A stretch of 64,000 nucleotides of DNA from Paramacrobiotus metropolitanus (Eukaryota; Tardigrada; Eutardigrada; Parachela; Macrobiotidae), in assembly GCF_019649055.1 (NCBI RefSeq), contig NW_026570228.1:1736001-1800000 (forward strand), read 5' to 3'. The translations under genes and the position numbers were made by a program. Positions 23,770-38,351 of this stretch are shown piece by piece. How positions within the stretch are numbered: position 1 is the first letter of the stretch; each line of letters begins with the position of its first letter. The notes under the pieces are model-generated. The model was not told the DNA's origin. It made no database searches and saw only the letters and a list, made by a program, of their open reading frames with translations.

Positions 23770-26700
23770 TTGACCAAAAATCGTGATCTACACTGCCAAA
23801 ACAAGAGACTCGCTCAAGACACTTGTGTCACCTTTGAAACACCGCTATAAACTCGAGTAGTATTCGCACTTAGGGGGGCGGCAGGGTTTTCCGGGTGCCT
23901 TTGTCCTATGCCTTTGTTGACCTTTGTTTAACCTAAAACTTTTTTCTGCTTTTTGCTACTATGTATCTGCTTCCGCGCTCTAATTATAATGTAAAATTCA
24001 TGTACTGCAGCTTGTCCACTCGCATTACTGTATGAACCGTGTATATGAAATCATGCTTCGATCGATAATAATAAACATCTGATCAGCTATACAGGACTCT
24101 CGACGCCGCAATAACGTTCCAACAACGAAAATGACAAATGAACTAATTCAACCAACAAGTGTAATTACGAGTACATGTAGCAATAAGTAGTAACCGGCCA
24201 ATCACTGGCTACGGAAACACGAACAATACATATGGAAGCATAATTACCATATATCTGCAGGCAATCCGTACTCAGAACGCAGCTTAAAAAAATTTTAAAT
24301 AATTCGTTTTGGAATAATCAAATTGATGCCTCTTCTATCGTATGAAAGCCAACTTTGGCAAAGTTATTGAAGCTAAAAATTTCAAGGTTTTATTACGTTG
24401 CATAATCTGTAAACCAGGTAGAGTTCGTCAATATTAACAAGTGCTGACAAATGTCCCTACGAAAAATAAACATTCGATTAATTATCCCGCCGCAGAGTTC
24501 ATGGCGGGTGAAAACAGCCGGCACGGACTCGTTACATCTGTCACCAGAGGCGTTTTTTGTGCATATTAGCGGGAAAATGGCCGGCACCACACTGTGCAGT
24601 GTGCACGTTGCGCCGGAGTGACTGTGTACCGTATAGTGATATTTGTATATCCTGATTCCAGGGTACAATTATCCCGGAGGAAGAAAGAAAGTATACGAGT
24701 TCATATACGTATTCGTCATAAAAAACTATGGTTTCTCTGCGACTTCTTTAGTTGGTTTTCTAGTCTAAACCAACTGGCATAAATTTCAGAATTTTAAATA
24801 AGTTGAGGAATTTTAAATGAGCGCCATTGTTCCCACGCTTTCTGAATTTTAAAAATGCATCGAAATTACTTGTTTCTCAGTGTCAACGCGTAATTATTTT
24901 AATAAACAGTACGTGGGAAGGAGGCGTGCACGCCACGTCGTTTGTACCGACCGTATTATTTAATTCACCTGGAAGGAAATTAGGTGTTGATTTGTGGTGG
25001 TGCATAATGCATATATGAATATCTATATGTAGGAAAGCCATACGTAAACTCGTGATATGCTAATGCGCAGAGTCGTCGTAGATAAATGTAAATATCTATA
25101 TACTTATGTACAGTGTACAGAAAAGTACATAGAATATAAAGCAGAAATATAAGACATTGAATATACACAGAACATGGAATAAAATTAAATGTGATACATT
25201 GAATATATACAGATACATATAAAGAATGATGCAGGATATTTATAAAATTATAACGCTATAGAATCTAAAATTTTAAGTAGGTTGAAAGCAATATTATAAT
25301 GATATTTTTGTATCGCACAAAATACCATTCAAATTTTTAAAGCATAGATTGTTATATTATACATAATTAATGCTGTAAATTAGAAAATTATTATATTAAA
25401 ATTTTTAAGATACGTACTTATGCATGCAGCATGACTATAGTATTTACTGTTCCTGCAGATTGCGTCAGTACGCAGATACACTATATTATTATATCTATAC
25501 TATTATATAATATGTATTGTACGTGTCCACGCATTACGCATCGAAATATGTCATTACTATTTTCATAAAAGGTGTATTGTGGGTGAATCGGGGATTTTTG
25601 TTTGCCGCTCACTGGCGAATACTGCCCAAAATAAATTAAAGAAATAATACTGCACCAGCTTACTAAAAATATCGTAGCCCTAAAGTCGGTTTAATTAACC
25701 TGTTTAGCACTATGGTACGTGTCGAATCTACGGTATTTCGCAGGTATTCAGAATGCGACTTGGATATATTTTAAGCTGGCTTTAGCCGTAAGTGGATATC
25801 CTTCAAAATTTTTCCGGGAATTGTAACTGTTTTTTTACAGTGGGAACCGGAAGTACCGGTCTTCGTAAGCGGTAATAAATCATCAGTCTTAACAATTTAA
25901 TGGCTATTGGACATGACAGCTAATTAAGAACTCCGGTTTTTTTTAACAAGCCGCAATTAGTGTTTACAAAAAAAAACTGCAACCGGTTTTGTTCGAGAAA
26001 TCAACTCCTGGGCAGCATGGACGGAGTTGTGATCAGTAATGATTGTTGCAGCCAGAGCGAATACATGTAGAACAATAACGACACATTTGCACATGCTAGT
26101 AAAATTTTCCCTGCACTTTTTGTTAATTACAAAAACTACGTAGATTCGCAAACAATGATATACTGTATCTATACTCCGCATCTGTATTCCGAACACAAAC
26201 TGCATGAACTGCCGTACCAAATTACATTTTGAAACGTTTACAATTCTTCTAAAATCAGAAATTTTTGTTATAAAACGTTTTGGTTTTTTTAATGCACATT
26301 TGCGAGCTAAATAAATACAAAAACAAGCAATTCCTGTACTTAAATGTACAGCAGCAAGCAATTCCTGTACTTTAATGTACAACAGCAGGAACGCACATAT
26401 ACTGACATGTAAGTAAGTACAGTGCGATACTTGCATTTACAGCTGAGCGGTGAGTCTTTGCCATAATTAAATAACAACTGAGAACTAGAAGCAGTCAGTT
26501 GTTATGGTATCCTCCTTTTTCTAGAAAAGAATGCAAATTTGTCTGAAGACAAAGGAACGTGCAGGAATTCAACAATGACGTACTAAGTATTTCATAATAA
26601 TTATAACGTTATGCAATACCTAGATATTACCGCAATATATCGGTAGAAGTTGCAAAATTATTGCAGTTACTGACAGCCATTAAATATTGCATGAAAAGAA

Positions 26701-26802
26701 TCCCCAGTTTGCTAGTGCTGACAGCCTACCAAACCTACTAAGTACTTTATCTTTATCTAACAAAAGTTTTCCTTGCTTTGCTCCCTGGAAAATTCCTATA
26801 AA
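23770..26802. other. AT-rich spacer with a short tandem duplication
   Basis: About 3 kb. It begins with the probable 3' UTR of the chitin-binding gene (AATAAA-like near 24069). A 31-bp unit containing AAGCAATTCCTGTACTT is present twice in tandem at about 26325-26388. A 159-codon minus-strand frame at 25957-26436 has hydrophobic stretches but AT-driven composition and is not called. Nothing else. Confidence 0.45.
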
Positions 26803-29136
26803 ATGAGTATTCAAGTGAAAAAGAAGAGAAACACTCGTGTGTGTAGTATCCGACCAAAAACTTGCCAAGACACTGTGCGACCGGACACGGGTGACGAGGA
26901 GGCCGCTGCACGTCCTGTAACAGTGCAGTGCACCAGCCGGCCCGACGAGGACACGACAGTAAATCCCGTCGGTGACACCGGCACAGCCAATCGTCGTCCA
27001 GCGACCATGCAAAAGAACATGGATACGCAGCGATTAAACCATGCCATTGGACTTTTCACATCAAGTTAGTATCACACAGCCAGGTAGATACTTAAAAAAT
27101 CTGAAAGGACAACTCGATGACCTTTACATATTTTTACATATATAAAGATTGAACATTTTCCTGCGAATATAAAAACCGAATGATCGACAGAAATGTGCGC
27201 GTGTAATTTATGAATCATCTAGAAATCAGATTTACACTAGTTATACAAAACTGCCAAATCAGTTCTAAAAAATGTTCATATGAAATACCTACTATTACAA
27301 AAAAGTTAAAATCTGTATAAAAAGTGATGAGGTCAGCAGTTTGTAGAACACTATCACCGGGCGTTGCCCATTTTCGAGCAACTGGCTGCTACTCGCCGCA
27401 GTATCCCGGCCATGTATCATAAAGCCGTCATGACCTTTGATGGTATGGGCACTCCTGAAAGCACGCGCGAAGGGCTGATGCAACTTAAAAAGGTCTACGC
27501 GGAAGCGGACAACAGTGACACTGATGTGGAATATAAGCATTTGGCGTGCTACCAAATTGGGCAAGCGTATGAGCAGGGTATTGGCGCCCGTCAGGACACC
27601 CAACAGGCGGTCAAATGGTGGCGGTTAGCCGCCAACGAAGTCAAATATGATCCACACTTAGACGTGTCCGCTGGTATATCTTTATTTTGAATGACAACCT
27701 GCGGTTAAATTAATCTTGCGACCTATGTATATTACGGTTTGTCTACAGTGGTTAATTACTGTAAAACCACTTTTCCGTCAGATTTGTCTGGTGCTGAACA
27801 TTTCGAATAGCGACTACTTTTTCTTACCGTTTTAGGTAAATTCAATTTATATAATATTATACGTAATTCTCAAAATGATTTCCATTAAGATTGCAGTATT
27901 TGAATGCGCAATAGTGAACTAATCTCAAATACACGATCACGTAAAACAAAAATGAGCAAATATGTTTTCTTTCTATTTTTATAACATGACATAATTATAT
28001 AAATACTTAATTATGCAAATTTTGCAGTATAAAAAATTTGTATTTAGTTTATAAGTAATTTTATGGAGCATGGAACTGATGGAAGTAACACAAATGAAAT
28101 TAAACACGGTTCGGCTTATTATTTTGTAGAGCACCAACTTGTAACGGATGCCGGGACGAAATGCCAGATCCTCTTAGCCCATCATTACGCCCACCTGCCG
28201 ACGCCAGACTGGGAACAGGCTTACCAATGGTACCGGGAAGCCGGTCAAAATGGGTCTGTAGAGTCCATGCTGCAGGTGGCTCTAATGGAATGGTACGGTC
28301 TGAGTCCGACGGAAGACGAAATCGAGCGGCAGCTGACAATTGAGACGTTCCTGACGGAAGCCGCACAGGCCGGGAATATCTGCGCCATGGGCAATCTGGC
28401 GCTGTTTTCCCTGCACGGCCACCAACAACCACTGGCTTTTCACTGGGCATCGCAGGTGCTTAATCTTTTTTATTCTAAATGGGATTCAGAACATAAAATT
28501 CATTGAAATTTTAAAAACTCAATAATGTTTTCTCAAATCCGTTTTGATAATAATGTGCGAACAGCACCTGTGCAGTGTGCTTAGCTTTGAAAGCGCTGCG
28601 TATGTACCAATTATGTATGTACTAGCAAAATCTTTTTAGTTCACTGGTGACCTTTATTCGGCTTGCACATTTTATGCTTCTACGATAATCAACGATCACA
28701 TAATACTTTTAACAATCCCTTACTTATTTTGGTTTTACTTTCCTAGTTAATATTTATTTGGCTTAAATTAAAAGTTGTTAAGTGGATCAGTGAGTACCGC
28801 AAACTATCGCACCGCAAAGCGGAACATTAACAAAGCATTAAAAATAATTTTTTTGGGAAATTCCTACAGGTGATCGAGCGAGTGACCGCCCACCGGACAC
28901 TGGGCGCTGCTGTCCCGGCCATTCAGGCGTTGTCCCACAACGACAACACCCAGGAAGCGCTGGTAAAGAGCATCGTCATGGCTTATTTCGTGCTGGCGCA
29001 TCTGCACAATGTGGGAGCAGTGGCCACTCTGGATAAGGAAAAAGCGGCAGAGTTCTACGAAGTAGCATCGGCTATCGATGCCGATCTGGTACAAGCGCTG
29101 GATAATCTCCTGGAAAGCGATAACCAACTTATATAA
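26803..29136 (+). CDS. LRP2BP: LRP2-binding protein-like Sel1-repeat protein
   Basis: Exons 26803-27064, 27347-27673, 28130-28455 and 28870-29136 sum to 1,182 nt, 393 residues, with matching phases (human LRP2BP about 347). After a variable basic N-terminus come Sel1/TPR-like helix pairs: YHKAVMTFDGMGTPEST, ACYQIGQAYEQGIGARQDT with QQAVKWWRLAA, AYQWYREAGQNGSVESML, EAAQAGNICAMGNLALF, and a last repeat ending LDKEKAAEFYEVASAI. The order and spacing, including the short final VQALDNLLE, follow LRP2BP, a cytoplasmic adaptor reported to bind the tail of megalin (LRP2). Sel1 repeats are generic, so another Sel1 adaptor is the alternative. The first exon is the least conserved-looking part. Confidence 0.82.
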
Positions 29137-30423
29137 GACCATTTTTTGTGGCATGCTTGTTTCTTATGTGTATATCCTTATGTGTATTTTGCGAGGCGGA
29201 ATATCTTACAAGTCGTACATTACGTACTATAGAGTCCCAAACTGTAGTTCTTTTGCGAACAGCACCGAGAGGAAAACTTCCAAAAGAGATAAATTTACTG
29301 TAGTTGCTTTTAACATCCAATGAAGGAAAGTTTACCTGGCAAACGGTGGGGTAAATGACCAGGCTCCGTTCGGCTAACTACTTATACCAAAGGTCACGTT
29401 CACAGTCCTTCATGGTCACAGCCTCACAGGTGTAGCCTCGAATAACTCGTATGCTGACTAGTACTTAAATTTTCGTTTGGGTGCTTAAAACAAAATTCCT
29501 GACCGTGGCTGGCACACATGAAATATGACATCTCCTATGAATGAAATATGCCATTTCGCTTTTGTCTCTCATGTGCATATTCCTAATCTTTCCAAGGTAT
29601 TCCTTTCCAATCTTGCATTATTAAATTCTTCAGATAACACCAACTTTTATAATTCAGTAATATTATCCAGGCCCACAGTTTTACAAGGAAGACAAAAAGA
29701 AATCGAACAAAACACGAGAGAACAGCGCCAAATTACCACAAAAAGCACCGGCAGAAAATTCATGATTTAAGGTTAATCTCAATCGTACAAGGCACATATT
29801 GCATTTTCTATACACTTTTATCACAGGGAATAATAATCTAAAAACATCTAATAAATTTTAATTGACTTTAAAGGGGTCTAATCATCCAGAAAAAAAAGCT
29901 ATAAACTACCATCCTAAACAAATATCCAGGGGAAATCCACAAATAATACCGGGAAATTGCATTACAAGAGAATTTTAATTAACACTTATTTCAACATCAA
30001 TTTTTTTAACGTTTTTATAGCAATGCCGTGCTATAATGTTTGCAAGGAACTAGGTTAGAAGAAAGCGCAGTAATCCATAGCTGATCGGCAAGTACCGTCC
30101 ATAAGTATGCCATTACCATTCCTTAAAAATCCGAGCGTCCCGCACCCGCAAAATCTAAAAGAAGCAAAAAAGATATTAACAATCATATTAAACAAAATCA
30201 ACAATAAATTAAATATCCGATTTTTCAATATGATTTTGAATTTACTATTCTGCAAACATAAAGCAAAAAAAATCAAAAACGAGTGCAAAGCAAGGACATA
30301 AAATCACTAGTAAGAAATCAACATCTCCAAAAATTTTAGGGTGACTCACATTCGCATCGTGAACAGTTTACGTGAGCGCTGTTAAGTTGGATAATATTTA
30401 ACACAAAATCCTGCTAACTATTT
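29137..30423. other. Spacer; contains the duplicated 3' flank of the ALP-like gene
   Basis: From about 29870 to 30300 the sequence, probably 3' UTR or flank of the minus-strand gene that ends at 30424, is present in diverged copies at about 43300-43560 and at 49715-49906 plus 51121-51370. A shared landmark is AAGCGCAGTAATCCATAG. The part before 29870 shows nothing. Confidence 0.55.
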
Positions 30424-33400
30424 TCAACATCTCACAACACTCCACTTACGTCCAGCGCCTGCCATAGGGACGTTTCGTGCGGGCATCTGGTACTGAGCCG
30501 GTTGCGAATAATTCTGATAATTCGGACTGGGATAGCTGGGTGACGCGGGAGCAGCATGGTAGGCATTCTGTGGATGTGCCGCGTATCCATTTCCGGCTGG
30601 TCGATAGGTCGATGACTGGTCAGCATAATCATCCGGACGACGATGATCCCCGCCACCCGGCGTCAGCGTCACGGAGGATGAATAGCGCGGTTGTCCAGTA
30701 CTGCTGGACATTATACCCGGTGAAGGCGCATAATTGTGGTGCTGTGCCGGCGGTAGATCATATGTTGAGTACTGCGGCCCTAAAAAAGGTCCAGAAATAA
30801 AACAAAATTTGGTCCATATATATCTGCATATATTTGCTCCGTTTAACCTGAATGTGAAAAAATTGGAAATTTGACGAAAGCCATTGCTATAATATTTTCC
30901 TAGTGAGTATTAGCAGGACTCATAAAGTATTGCAAGCATATATTCAAATCGATTATTGTCAGCCCATGCACTACGATGATTTATGCAATGAATGACATTG
31001 CGATGCAACTATCTACAGATAAAACCCAAGCATACCACAATACAACAGTAAAACGAAATATTCCGAAAAATAAATGCAAATCCATGCACAATCTGTTCCG
31101 TACCTTGATATTTAAAATCTTGTCGATTCGGCGGTGCGATATTCACCGGGCTCTGCTGCATATTCCGGTTATAATGCGGCTGGACAATGGCCGGATTGGG
31201 TGAGCGCCGGCCCACGGTCGGAGAAGGCGGAGCAGCGTGCAGTTCGTTCGGCTGTCCGGTCATGCTCTGCAGGGCGCGAAAGGAACGCGACGGGATGGCG
31301 TTGCCGGTGTAGCGGGCGTTAGATCCGGTTTCCTCATTGAATTCCGTGCGAAAGGCCTCATCCCGGAACGGGTGAATAGTCTGCTGATCGCCGCCGGGCA
31401 GTGCGGCGCCGGGTGCGGCATGGTGTGCCACGTTCTTCTCCAGGGTTTGGTAGGCACGCGAAGGAATGCTGTCGGCACGATGGTAGCCGCTGAAGCGCAT
31501 CTCGTCGGTATCCTGCGACGGCTTGGATGCCGGCGGAGAGGCTGTGCCTGCCAAGATGCTGTCTGCAAAGAAATACCAGTGGTTTCACCAATGATAATGT
31601 TAAAAAAACTTTCCGTCACGCAGATTTACTAAACGCCTACATAATAACGGGGGGAAAATGGAATCATTTCGTAGTCCATTTGAATTTGCCAACCATCTTC
31701 ACAATACCTTATACAGTTCTGCACAGCAAATCCTGACTTCCAGTAACGTTAACAGTTCAGATAACCACCTCTTCAATGATTACAAAACAAAGCCGATTCG
31801 GCCCCAAAGCCAGCAGCCCAAAAGTTAAGCATTCAAAAATTCAAAACTAATCGATTAACCCATTACACAAGGCAGAAGATGTAAATTAAGAAGACTCAAA
31901 AGAATAGATTTACACTTACCGTAATAGAAAAACTTCATACATTTATATAATATTCTTCGTATTTTCCATAGCGATTCTTAATAGTTTCCACCTTTTTCAT
32001 CACAATTTTTTTTAAAGTTTTCCAAACCTTTCAAACGTTTAAGAAAATAAAATACATATTTTTTGCAAAATTGTCTTTCTCACCGTCATCTTCATCAGCT
32101 CCCGTCATCCACTGCAAAATTTTAAACGACCGACTCTGAATGGGCGCCACCCGCCCGCTGCGCAATCCACTATCCGATCCCGATCCGCCGCTATCCTGCC
32201 GTGACAGTGAGCCCTTACGGGCCTGCAGCGGTGAATTGCGTACCACACCCGAATTATCAAAACTGGATGCCGGCGGTGTGATTCCGTTGAAGATGCGCAC
32301 ATTGGTCGGACCCCGCGGGATCCCCGGCACAACACCTGGCGTGGGCACCTCCTCCCCGGATGCGATCGCGTCCAGTTTGTCCTTGCGAATGGAACTGGGC
32401 GCGCGCAGATCTGCCGCCGATAAGCCTAAAAAATGCAAGCCACGGTCGGTTAAAATTATGCTGGTGGCGCAGTTTCTTGACGTGACCCTCGACACACACA
32501 CACCACATCCGGTATTATTGTGGCGGATGATGGATGGGTCGCCGGCGCGGTGAGAATAATGATGACAAATCAACTTACCGACAGGTGTATAGCTGAACGG
32601 CTTCTTGTCGGCTTTGGCTGCTGTCGTCATCAGACCGGAAGGCAGATTGGCCATCTGCTGTTCTTCGAAGGCTTTGTCGCGCTGGAAAAGTGCAGACATG
32701 TATCGATGAAAATCTTTATTGATTTGACATTAATTAGCAAATAAGTTGCTTAAGGTCTTTTTTCTGGGTGTTGTTTTGCGTGCTTGTAACTCTCAATGAA
32801 AAGTCTCAGTGTTTTCTTCTTTAATCTGTGCGTTTGTAAATTAAATGAAGATTGTAAACCTGCATACTTTTACAAGCTAACTGTATTACAAATTGTCGCA
32901 TACTTACAAAATATGTTTTTTCTACCAAATCCGGCAGTGACAACCGAAGAATTTTAGAAACCAAACCAAATTGTGTGAACCAAATAAAAATTTTATATAC
33001 AAGAATTTTACAAACCAAATTAGCACTGGCTAGTTTGTACCTGCGGGAAAAAAAATTAAACACACATTTAAATTCATTTCGCCAATAAAAAAACCGGTGA
33101 CGAAAGAAGCTCATGGTGAATCAGCAGTAAAAAAATTACGTTCATTTTCGTTGCATTTAAACATGAGGAATTTTTGATTTGACATTCCACCCAAGCCGTT
33201 AATTCCGTTCTCTTCGTTCATTACGCAGTTCTAGCGAACGTGATTCGCACCATTACACATTCATCATCAGCTCAAGAAACTGCTACTTTGTACTACACGG
33301 CATGCGCGGAAAAGTTTTAACAAATTTTTTTATCGCACACATAGCTTACGATGATTGGAGAAGCGGAACGCGCAACTATTCATTGTCATCATTTTCTACA

Positions 33401-35387
33401 GCATTGGACACACGAAGCGGCATGCATAAGAAAAAAGTGTGCGCTTAACAAATCTGATTCCTCTAACTCACAGGTCATAGTTTACAAAACTATAACGAGT
33501 CACATAACGCGGTGCAATCAACATTTTTCCATAAGGAAAGGCCGCGGCGGCGGCAACACAGCGATGGAAAACTGCTGCGACAGCAACGTTGTTTTTCAGC
33601 GGTACACAGCAAAGCTAAGTGAAAAACACAGCCATGCACAAAACATTTGCAAGCTGCTTCCGGCGCTGCGCAAACCCCATCGACAAATCTATCTATTTTT
33701 GTCACAACTCACGTCTGTCTCTCTCCATCGAACGGGATGCTAACATTTTGGTGGTATAAACAGAAACGTTGAGTAAGAACCCCCCTGATATTTTCTCGTC
33801 AATTTTAATAACTTCCATCTGACCATGACATCTGGATCGTGCGCCAGTTAATAAGCAAACGAAAAAAGCAACCTATTACTGTACGTTTTTCGTAGATCAG
33901 TCACTAATCAACACGCATCTGGTAAGAAAATCACCGCTAATTAGCTTCGTTTCCATATTTTCACGAAAAAAATCCAAAAACACACTCCGTGCGACCGTAA
34001 GTTATGTTAATATTTTTTTCAATTTAACTAACGGCACAGGTAAAATAGTATAGAAAAGTAACACAAGTATTCTAATTAGTAAAATATTCCTATAATCGAC
34101 AAATCGCCTATCAGTAAAAATATTAAAAACATCACCCATATTAAAGAAATGAAAACACTTTCATGTAAGTACCTCGTATTTCCAGCACGTGATAAACGTT
34201 TTCGCTAAATGGTCAAATGATGGCCGGCGCTGTGAATAAGAACTGACTGATCATAAAAACCAGATAGGCAAAAAAGCCGACTAGACAGTTACGATTTCAT
34301 GGGTTCCTGGGAATCAAAGCACACTTGAGAACTTTCAACTGGGAAGTTCATAAAACTAACTCATGTTACCAAACAAACCGGTATCTTTTAAGGCTATTGT
34401 CCCTCATTAATGCAATCACGTTTCAATGCAGCCACTACAGTAGGAACACAAAAGAGCCATAAACTTGGAATAAACTGACTGATATGTGTCTCACATGCAT
34501 GTGTCACACCGGGAGATACCGCGAATTCGCAGGCCGGAAATGGCGAAAATCCAAAACATGCTTGAAAATTTATTCAAATTATTCGCGATGATTGACTTAA
34601 TTTATGCCGTCACCGCAAGCTGCAGATAATAACGATATCAAGCAATCTTGTTAAATATCAAATGAGTGTTGAAAATTTGAAATGTCATCTCGATCGAAAA
34701 CGAACAAATCTGTATCGCCAAACTAGCACGCTGCAATCAGAACCGGAAGGTTGCAATCAGAACCGGAAGCAGCACACTGTGCACACTAAAAGAAGGAGTT
34801 CGATTCAACATTGTTTAAACAGTTAAATTTTTGCGTGAAAATTAAAACAGTTTGATTAATCAATGAGCATACATTTAAAAACGAATTTATTAATACCTAA
34901 GTTATTCTGCAACATTTCTGATTTTTCAAAGACGTCGCTGGTATACAGTTTACTAACTTTTTTAAAAGGCGATTGACAAGTGCACGATGAATACACCTCA
35001 TGACGCGATAAAATTCATAAAGTACCTACTTTATACTGACAATACTGAATGGGAAAAAGGCAAAGTGAAAGGAAAAAATCGGCAAACCAAACAGGGGAAA
35101 TCTTCAATTACAGCGCAATTAATCTTATCCTGTTCATTAACCCTTCTGCCTCCGCACAATGTACAGCGTATTTTTACACAGAACTGGATTTAGCCTAACG
35201 ATGATTACAACAAAACACTGGAGTGCTTGTGCTGTCATACCTGTTCCTTGTACGACATTCCCGCTCCAGGACCAGGTGGGGGCGGTGGTGGGGGTGCGCT
35301 ACCAGCGGACAGTGTGGAGGGCATCGGTGGCGGCGGGGGCGCACTGGCAATGTGAAGGTTTCCGAGGCTCTCCTCCACAGCGGCCAT
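30424..35387 (-). CDS. ALP/Enigma-related scaffold-like protein without PDZ or LIM domains
   Basis: Minus-strand exons, 5' to 3': 35387-35241, 32681-32579, 32425-32084, 31562-31104, 30779-30424; 1,407 nt, 468 residues, phases consistent. The N-terminus is proline-rich (APPPPPMPSTL and PPPPPPPGPGAGMSYKEQ). A Ser/Gly-rich middle follows, then three copies of an SR-S-F-x-x-L motif: QSRSFKILQWMTG, IPSRAYQTLEK and IPSRSFRALQSMTG. The tail is Tyr/Pro/Gln-rich (for example PNYQNYSQPAQYQMP). The SRSF-xx-L..MTG motif resembles the segment between the PDZ and LIM domains of ALP/Enigma (PDLIM/ZASP) proteins, which bind alpha-actinin or filamin at Z-discs. No PDZ or LIM sequence is present in these exons. 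Polyproline could bind EVH1/SH3/profilin partners. A decayed copy lies at 51.7-54.3 kb. Family link is tentative; the gene structure is firm. Confidence 0.75.
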
Positions 35388-38351
35388 CGTTGCAGCGCGA
35401 AGTACACAGCAGTGACAGCACACGCTAGTTTTTCACAATCCGGATTAGTTTTCCGATTAATCAGCACAAATCCCGAGACAATGATCCGCACACGGCATCA
35501 ATGGACAGAACCAGAATGAAAAGGAAATCGGATATCCGCGCGGTAATAACAGACACGAAGGAAAATAAGCACGCGTCGATGATAGAACGTGAAAATATCC
35601 TTAATGGCAGTCAGCAGTCGTGTTTAACTTTAAACACTGATTAAGCATACTTTTGGCACGCGTACTCGCACCAGGCCGGCACACACTCGCACAGGGGAAA
35701 ATGTCTCTGTTTATCTTTATGCCAAAAAATCTCCAACGGAGATTATGGAAGATGAGACTCTTGTTGGAGAGGAGAAAAAAAGCGCACACCACGTTTTACC
35801 CGGCACTGGCGGAAGACGACACTGTTCAGTGCATCAGCGGAAAATGTAGGCGACTCGGCAGAAATCCGCTGTCGCGGTGAGTAACGAGACTGTATTGTGC
35901 TTTACGTACGGCGCAGAATTATGCTGAACTGATGAGTAAGCTGTAAAAAATAACGGTGCACCGGTTGAGTCAAACAGAATCCGCTACTGTATGCGTTTAG
36001 GATATTTTATTCAAAGCCGCAAGGTGTTTCGTGTGCTGAGCGCGGGTCAAGTTTATGATGTTGGCTCCAAAAATGACTGCCAGATCAAATGTGGCGAAAG
36101 TTAAGACAGAATTGTTAATTTGTAAGTAAGTATGGTTCACCTGAGCAACTCGACATGTTAAAATAATTCTACAACCTTGATATTGTAGATATCAGCCGAG
36201 CAAAGAAGACACTGGTCAGCCGATAAATCACGCATGTTCATTTTTCCTATATGATGCCATAACATGTTAGCGAAAAAAAATATTTTGTATCTACCTTAAT
36301 TTTTTAAATATGATAAAATATTATGCAAAAAAATTAATGAATTAATAACTATAGATTTTGTACAGTATAGAACGAGTAATAAACTTTTAAAATAATTACT
36401 TACTACATGTAGTTACGAACTTACGATTACTACAATATTTCATACTAGCACTCGCAATCACTGTAAGATTAAATACACTTGCGTCACAGTTGTGCCTTTC
36501 GAAAATTTGCATACGGCCTACACGGCGTAATCCAAGCGCTTAATTAAAGACTGATTGATTTATGACCAAATTTTAGTAATCACTTGTTAGCACCGTTTGT
36601 ATCCGTAAAGATTGAAAGTAAGTAAGTCTACTTACCATCTACGATCTACAATACCATCTACAAGTACAATGCGCGGCATACCGTAGTAAGCAAGTTTTAT
36701 AAGCCTCTTAAAAAGTGAACTGATTGATGAGTGATGAAAATAAAAATATGATGATTCAGGTACAGTATGTTCTTGCAGTACTAACGCCGAAAAGTCAGAA
36801 CTCGTAAAGTTCGAGATTTACTGGTAAGTGCTGCTTTGTACACAGTACTGTACTTAAGCTTATGATAATTACTGTACTTTACCAAGGGCAGTCATGCAGC
36901 TTAATCATCGGGTTGCGATGATTGTGTTAACGTTCTTCGTAAACGTACCTGCAGTGATAATAAGTCTTGAACCCAAAAAAAATCTACTCGAGCTCGTAAT
37001 GGATCGTACGGGAGAACAGAGCGGGCAATACACCTAACTTAGTTAAAAAAACAGTTTTCTTAATGCTTATGTTTTTGTATTTTCTACCCGCACTATTTAC
37101 TACTCACAGTAGAACCTGCTAAAATGGATACTACTCTAACATGTCGACTGTAGCACCGAGGTACAAACTGTACAAGTTACATGTCCGAACAATTGTCAGC
37201 ATAAGTGAGAATTTAATACGATTCGAGATGCGGAACAAATAGGAAAAATAACAGCAATTTCGCAAGTACAAAGACACAAATTAGCCGAGCTGTGAAAACG
37301 TTTTCGCGAATTCCGAGCAAAGTAGTTATCGATTGGATAATCGTCGCTTCCGTATACAATGATTACCGCATGGCATAATGTGCGTTCTGCAGGTGTGATT
37401 CCAAAAAACGCTGTCACTGTTATTATTATTATGCTTACAAGATAAATTAAATGCACCGGTGGGTAAAGGTAAAGAACCGTACCAGTACAGTGCAGATGAC
37501 AATACTAATAGCGACGACGACAAGTCAGTTGCTTGCACCAGCTGGGATTGCAATGTGAAGCTGTATCTAGTATTGCATGCTAGATACTATACTATCCAGC
37601 TGGCTGGATATTACATTGCATACTAGATACTGTACTTGCTGTCAATAATACACAGTAAGACACCACGATACAATCGTGTGTACCGGTACAGTATCAATCT
37701 GCGGCTTATATAGATATAATGAGTTGTCGTCGTCGCTGCACTATAATGCACCACGATGAAAACGTGCCTGTATTATTTTCCAACTGTTGCTACTGTATCA
37801 CACGCCCACCACCTGTATTGTGTAGATTTGTTATTTAAATGCAATACGGTTAATAATTCTTTGCACCACAGTGCAAACTATGTTTTCATTAGTACTGCAA
37901 TCTTCAGTATCTCTAGTGACACTGTGCATTATAATGCACCGTACTTTACCATGACGCAACCGTTTTTGTATCAGTACGGTGCAGATCTGCAAAGCAGACA
38001 AGAATTGAAAAGCTGTCGTCGTCGCATGTTTACCATAATGCAATGCATTTTTAAAAAATGTAAAAATGAGAAATCTCCACTAATTAGTCCTTTGTTATGC
38101 TAAGATCAGTCCACTAACACCGATTACCTAGCCGGTGCCGCGTCAGGGGTTGGGGTTCTGGGAGGGTTAGGTTTGGGCACCCAGATTAACAGCAGGATTG
38201 CTGCTTGTACGGACACTATGTTGCGGCACCCATACTATTTCACCAGGAAGGGCTGCTGCTGCATTGGCAACCAGCACTGTGGTGTGGTTTGATCGGCCAC
38301 TGGATGGTGTCGACTCGGGAACTATGTTGTCAATATGAAGCGGGAGCGATC
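35388..38351. other. 5' flank of the ALP-like gene and AT-rich spacer
   Basis: The segment to about 36070 matches 54270-54560 in the decayed copy, so it was part of the duplicated block (5' UTR, promoter or flank). From 36100 on there are only short chance frames. Around 37560-37625 a small palindromic stretch repeats TCTAGTATTGCATGCTAGAT-like sequence. Nothing else supportable. Confidence 0.5.

Noticed and set aside
23127-23804. 225-codon minus-strand frame, Ser/Pro/Val-rich
   Set aside because: Mirror of the GEDTTSGA coding repeat; a repeat unit that is a multiple of three keeps the opposite strand open by chance.
25957-26436. 159-codon minus-strand frame with hydrophobic segments
   Set aside because: AT-rich composition equal to the spacer, no domain and no consistent membrane topology; a chance frame is likelier.
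33351-33743. 130-codon plus-strand frame in the large first intron of the ALP-like gene
   Set aside because: Low-quality translation with many His/Cys, no signal or domain; opposite strand also open.
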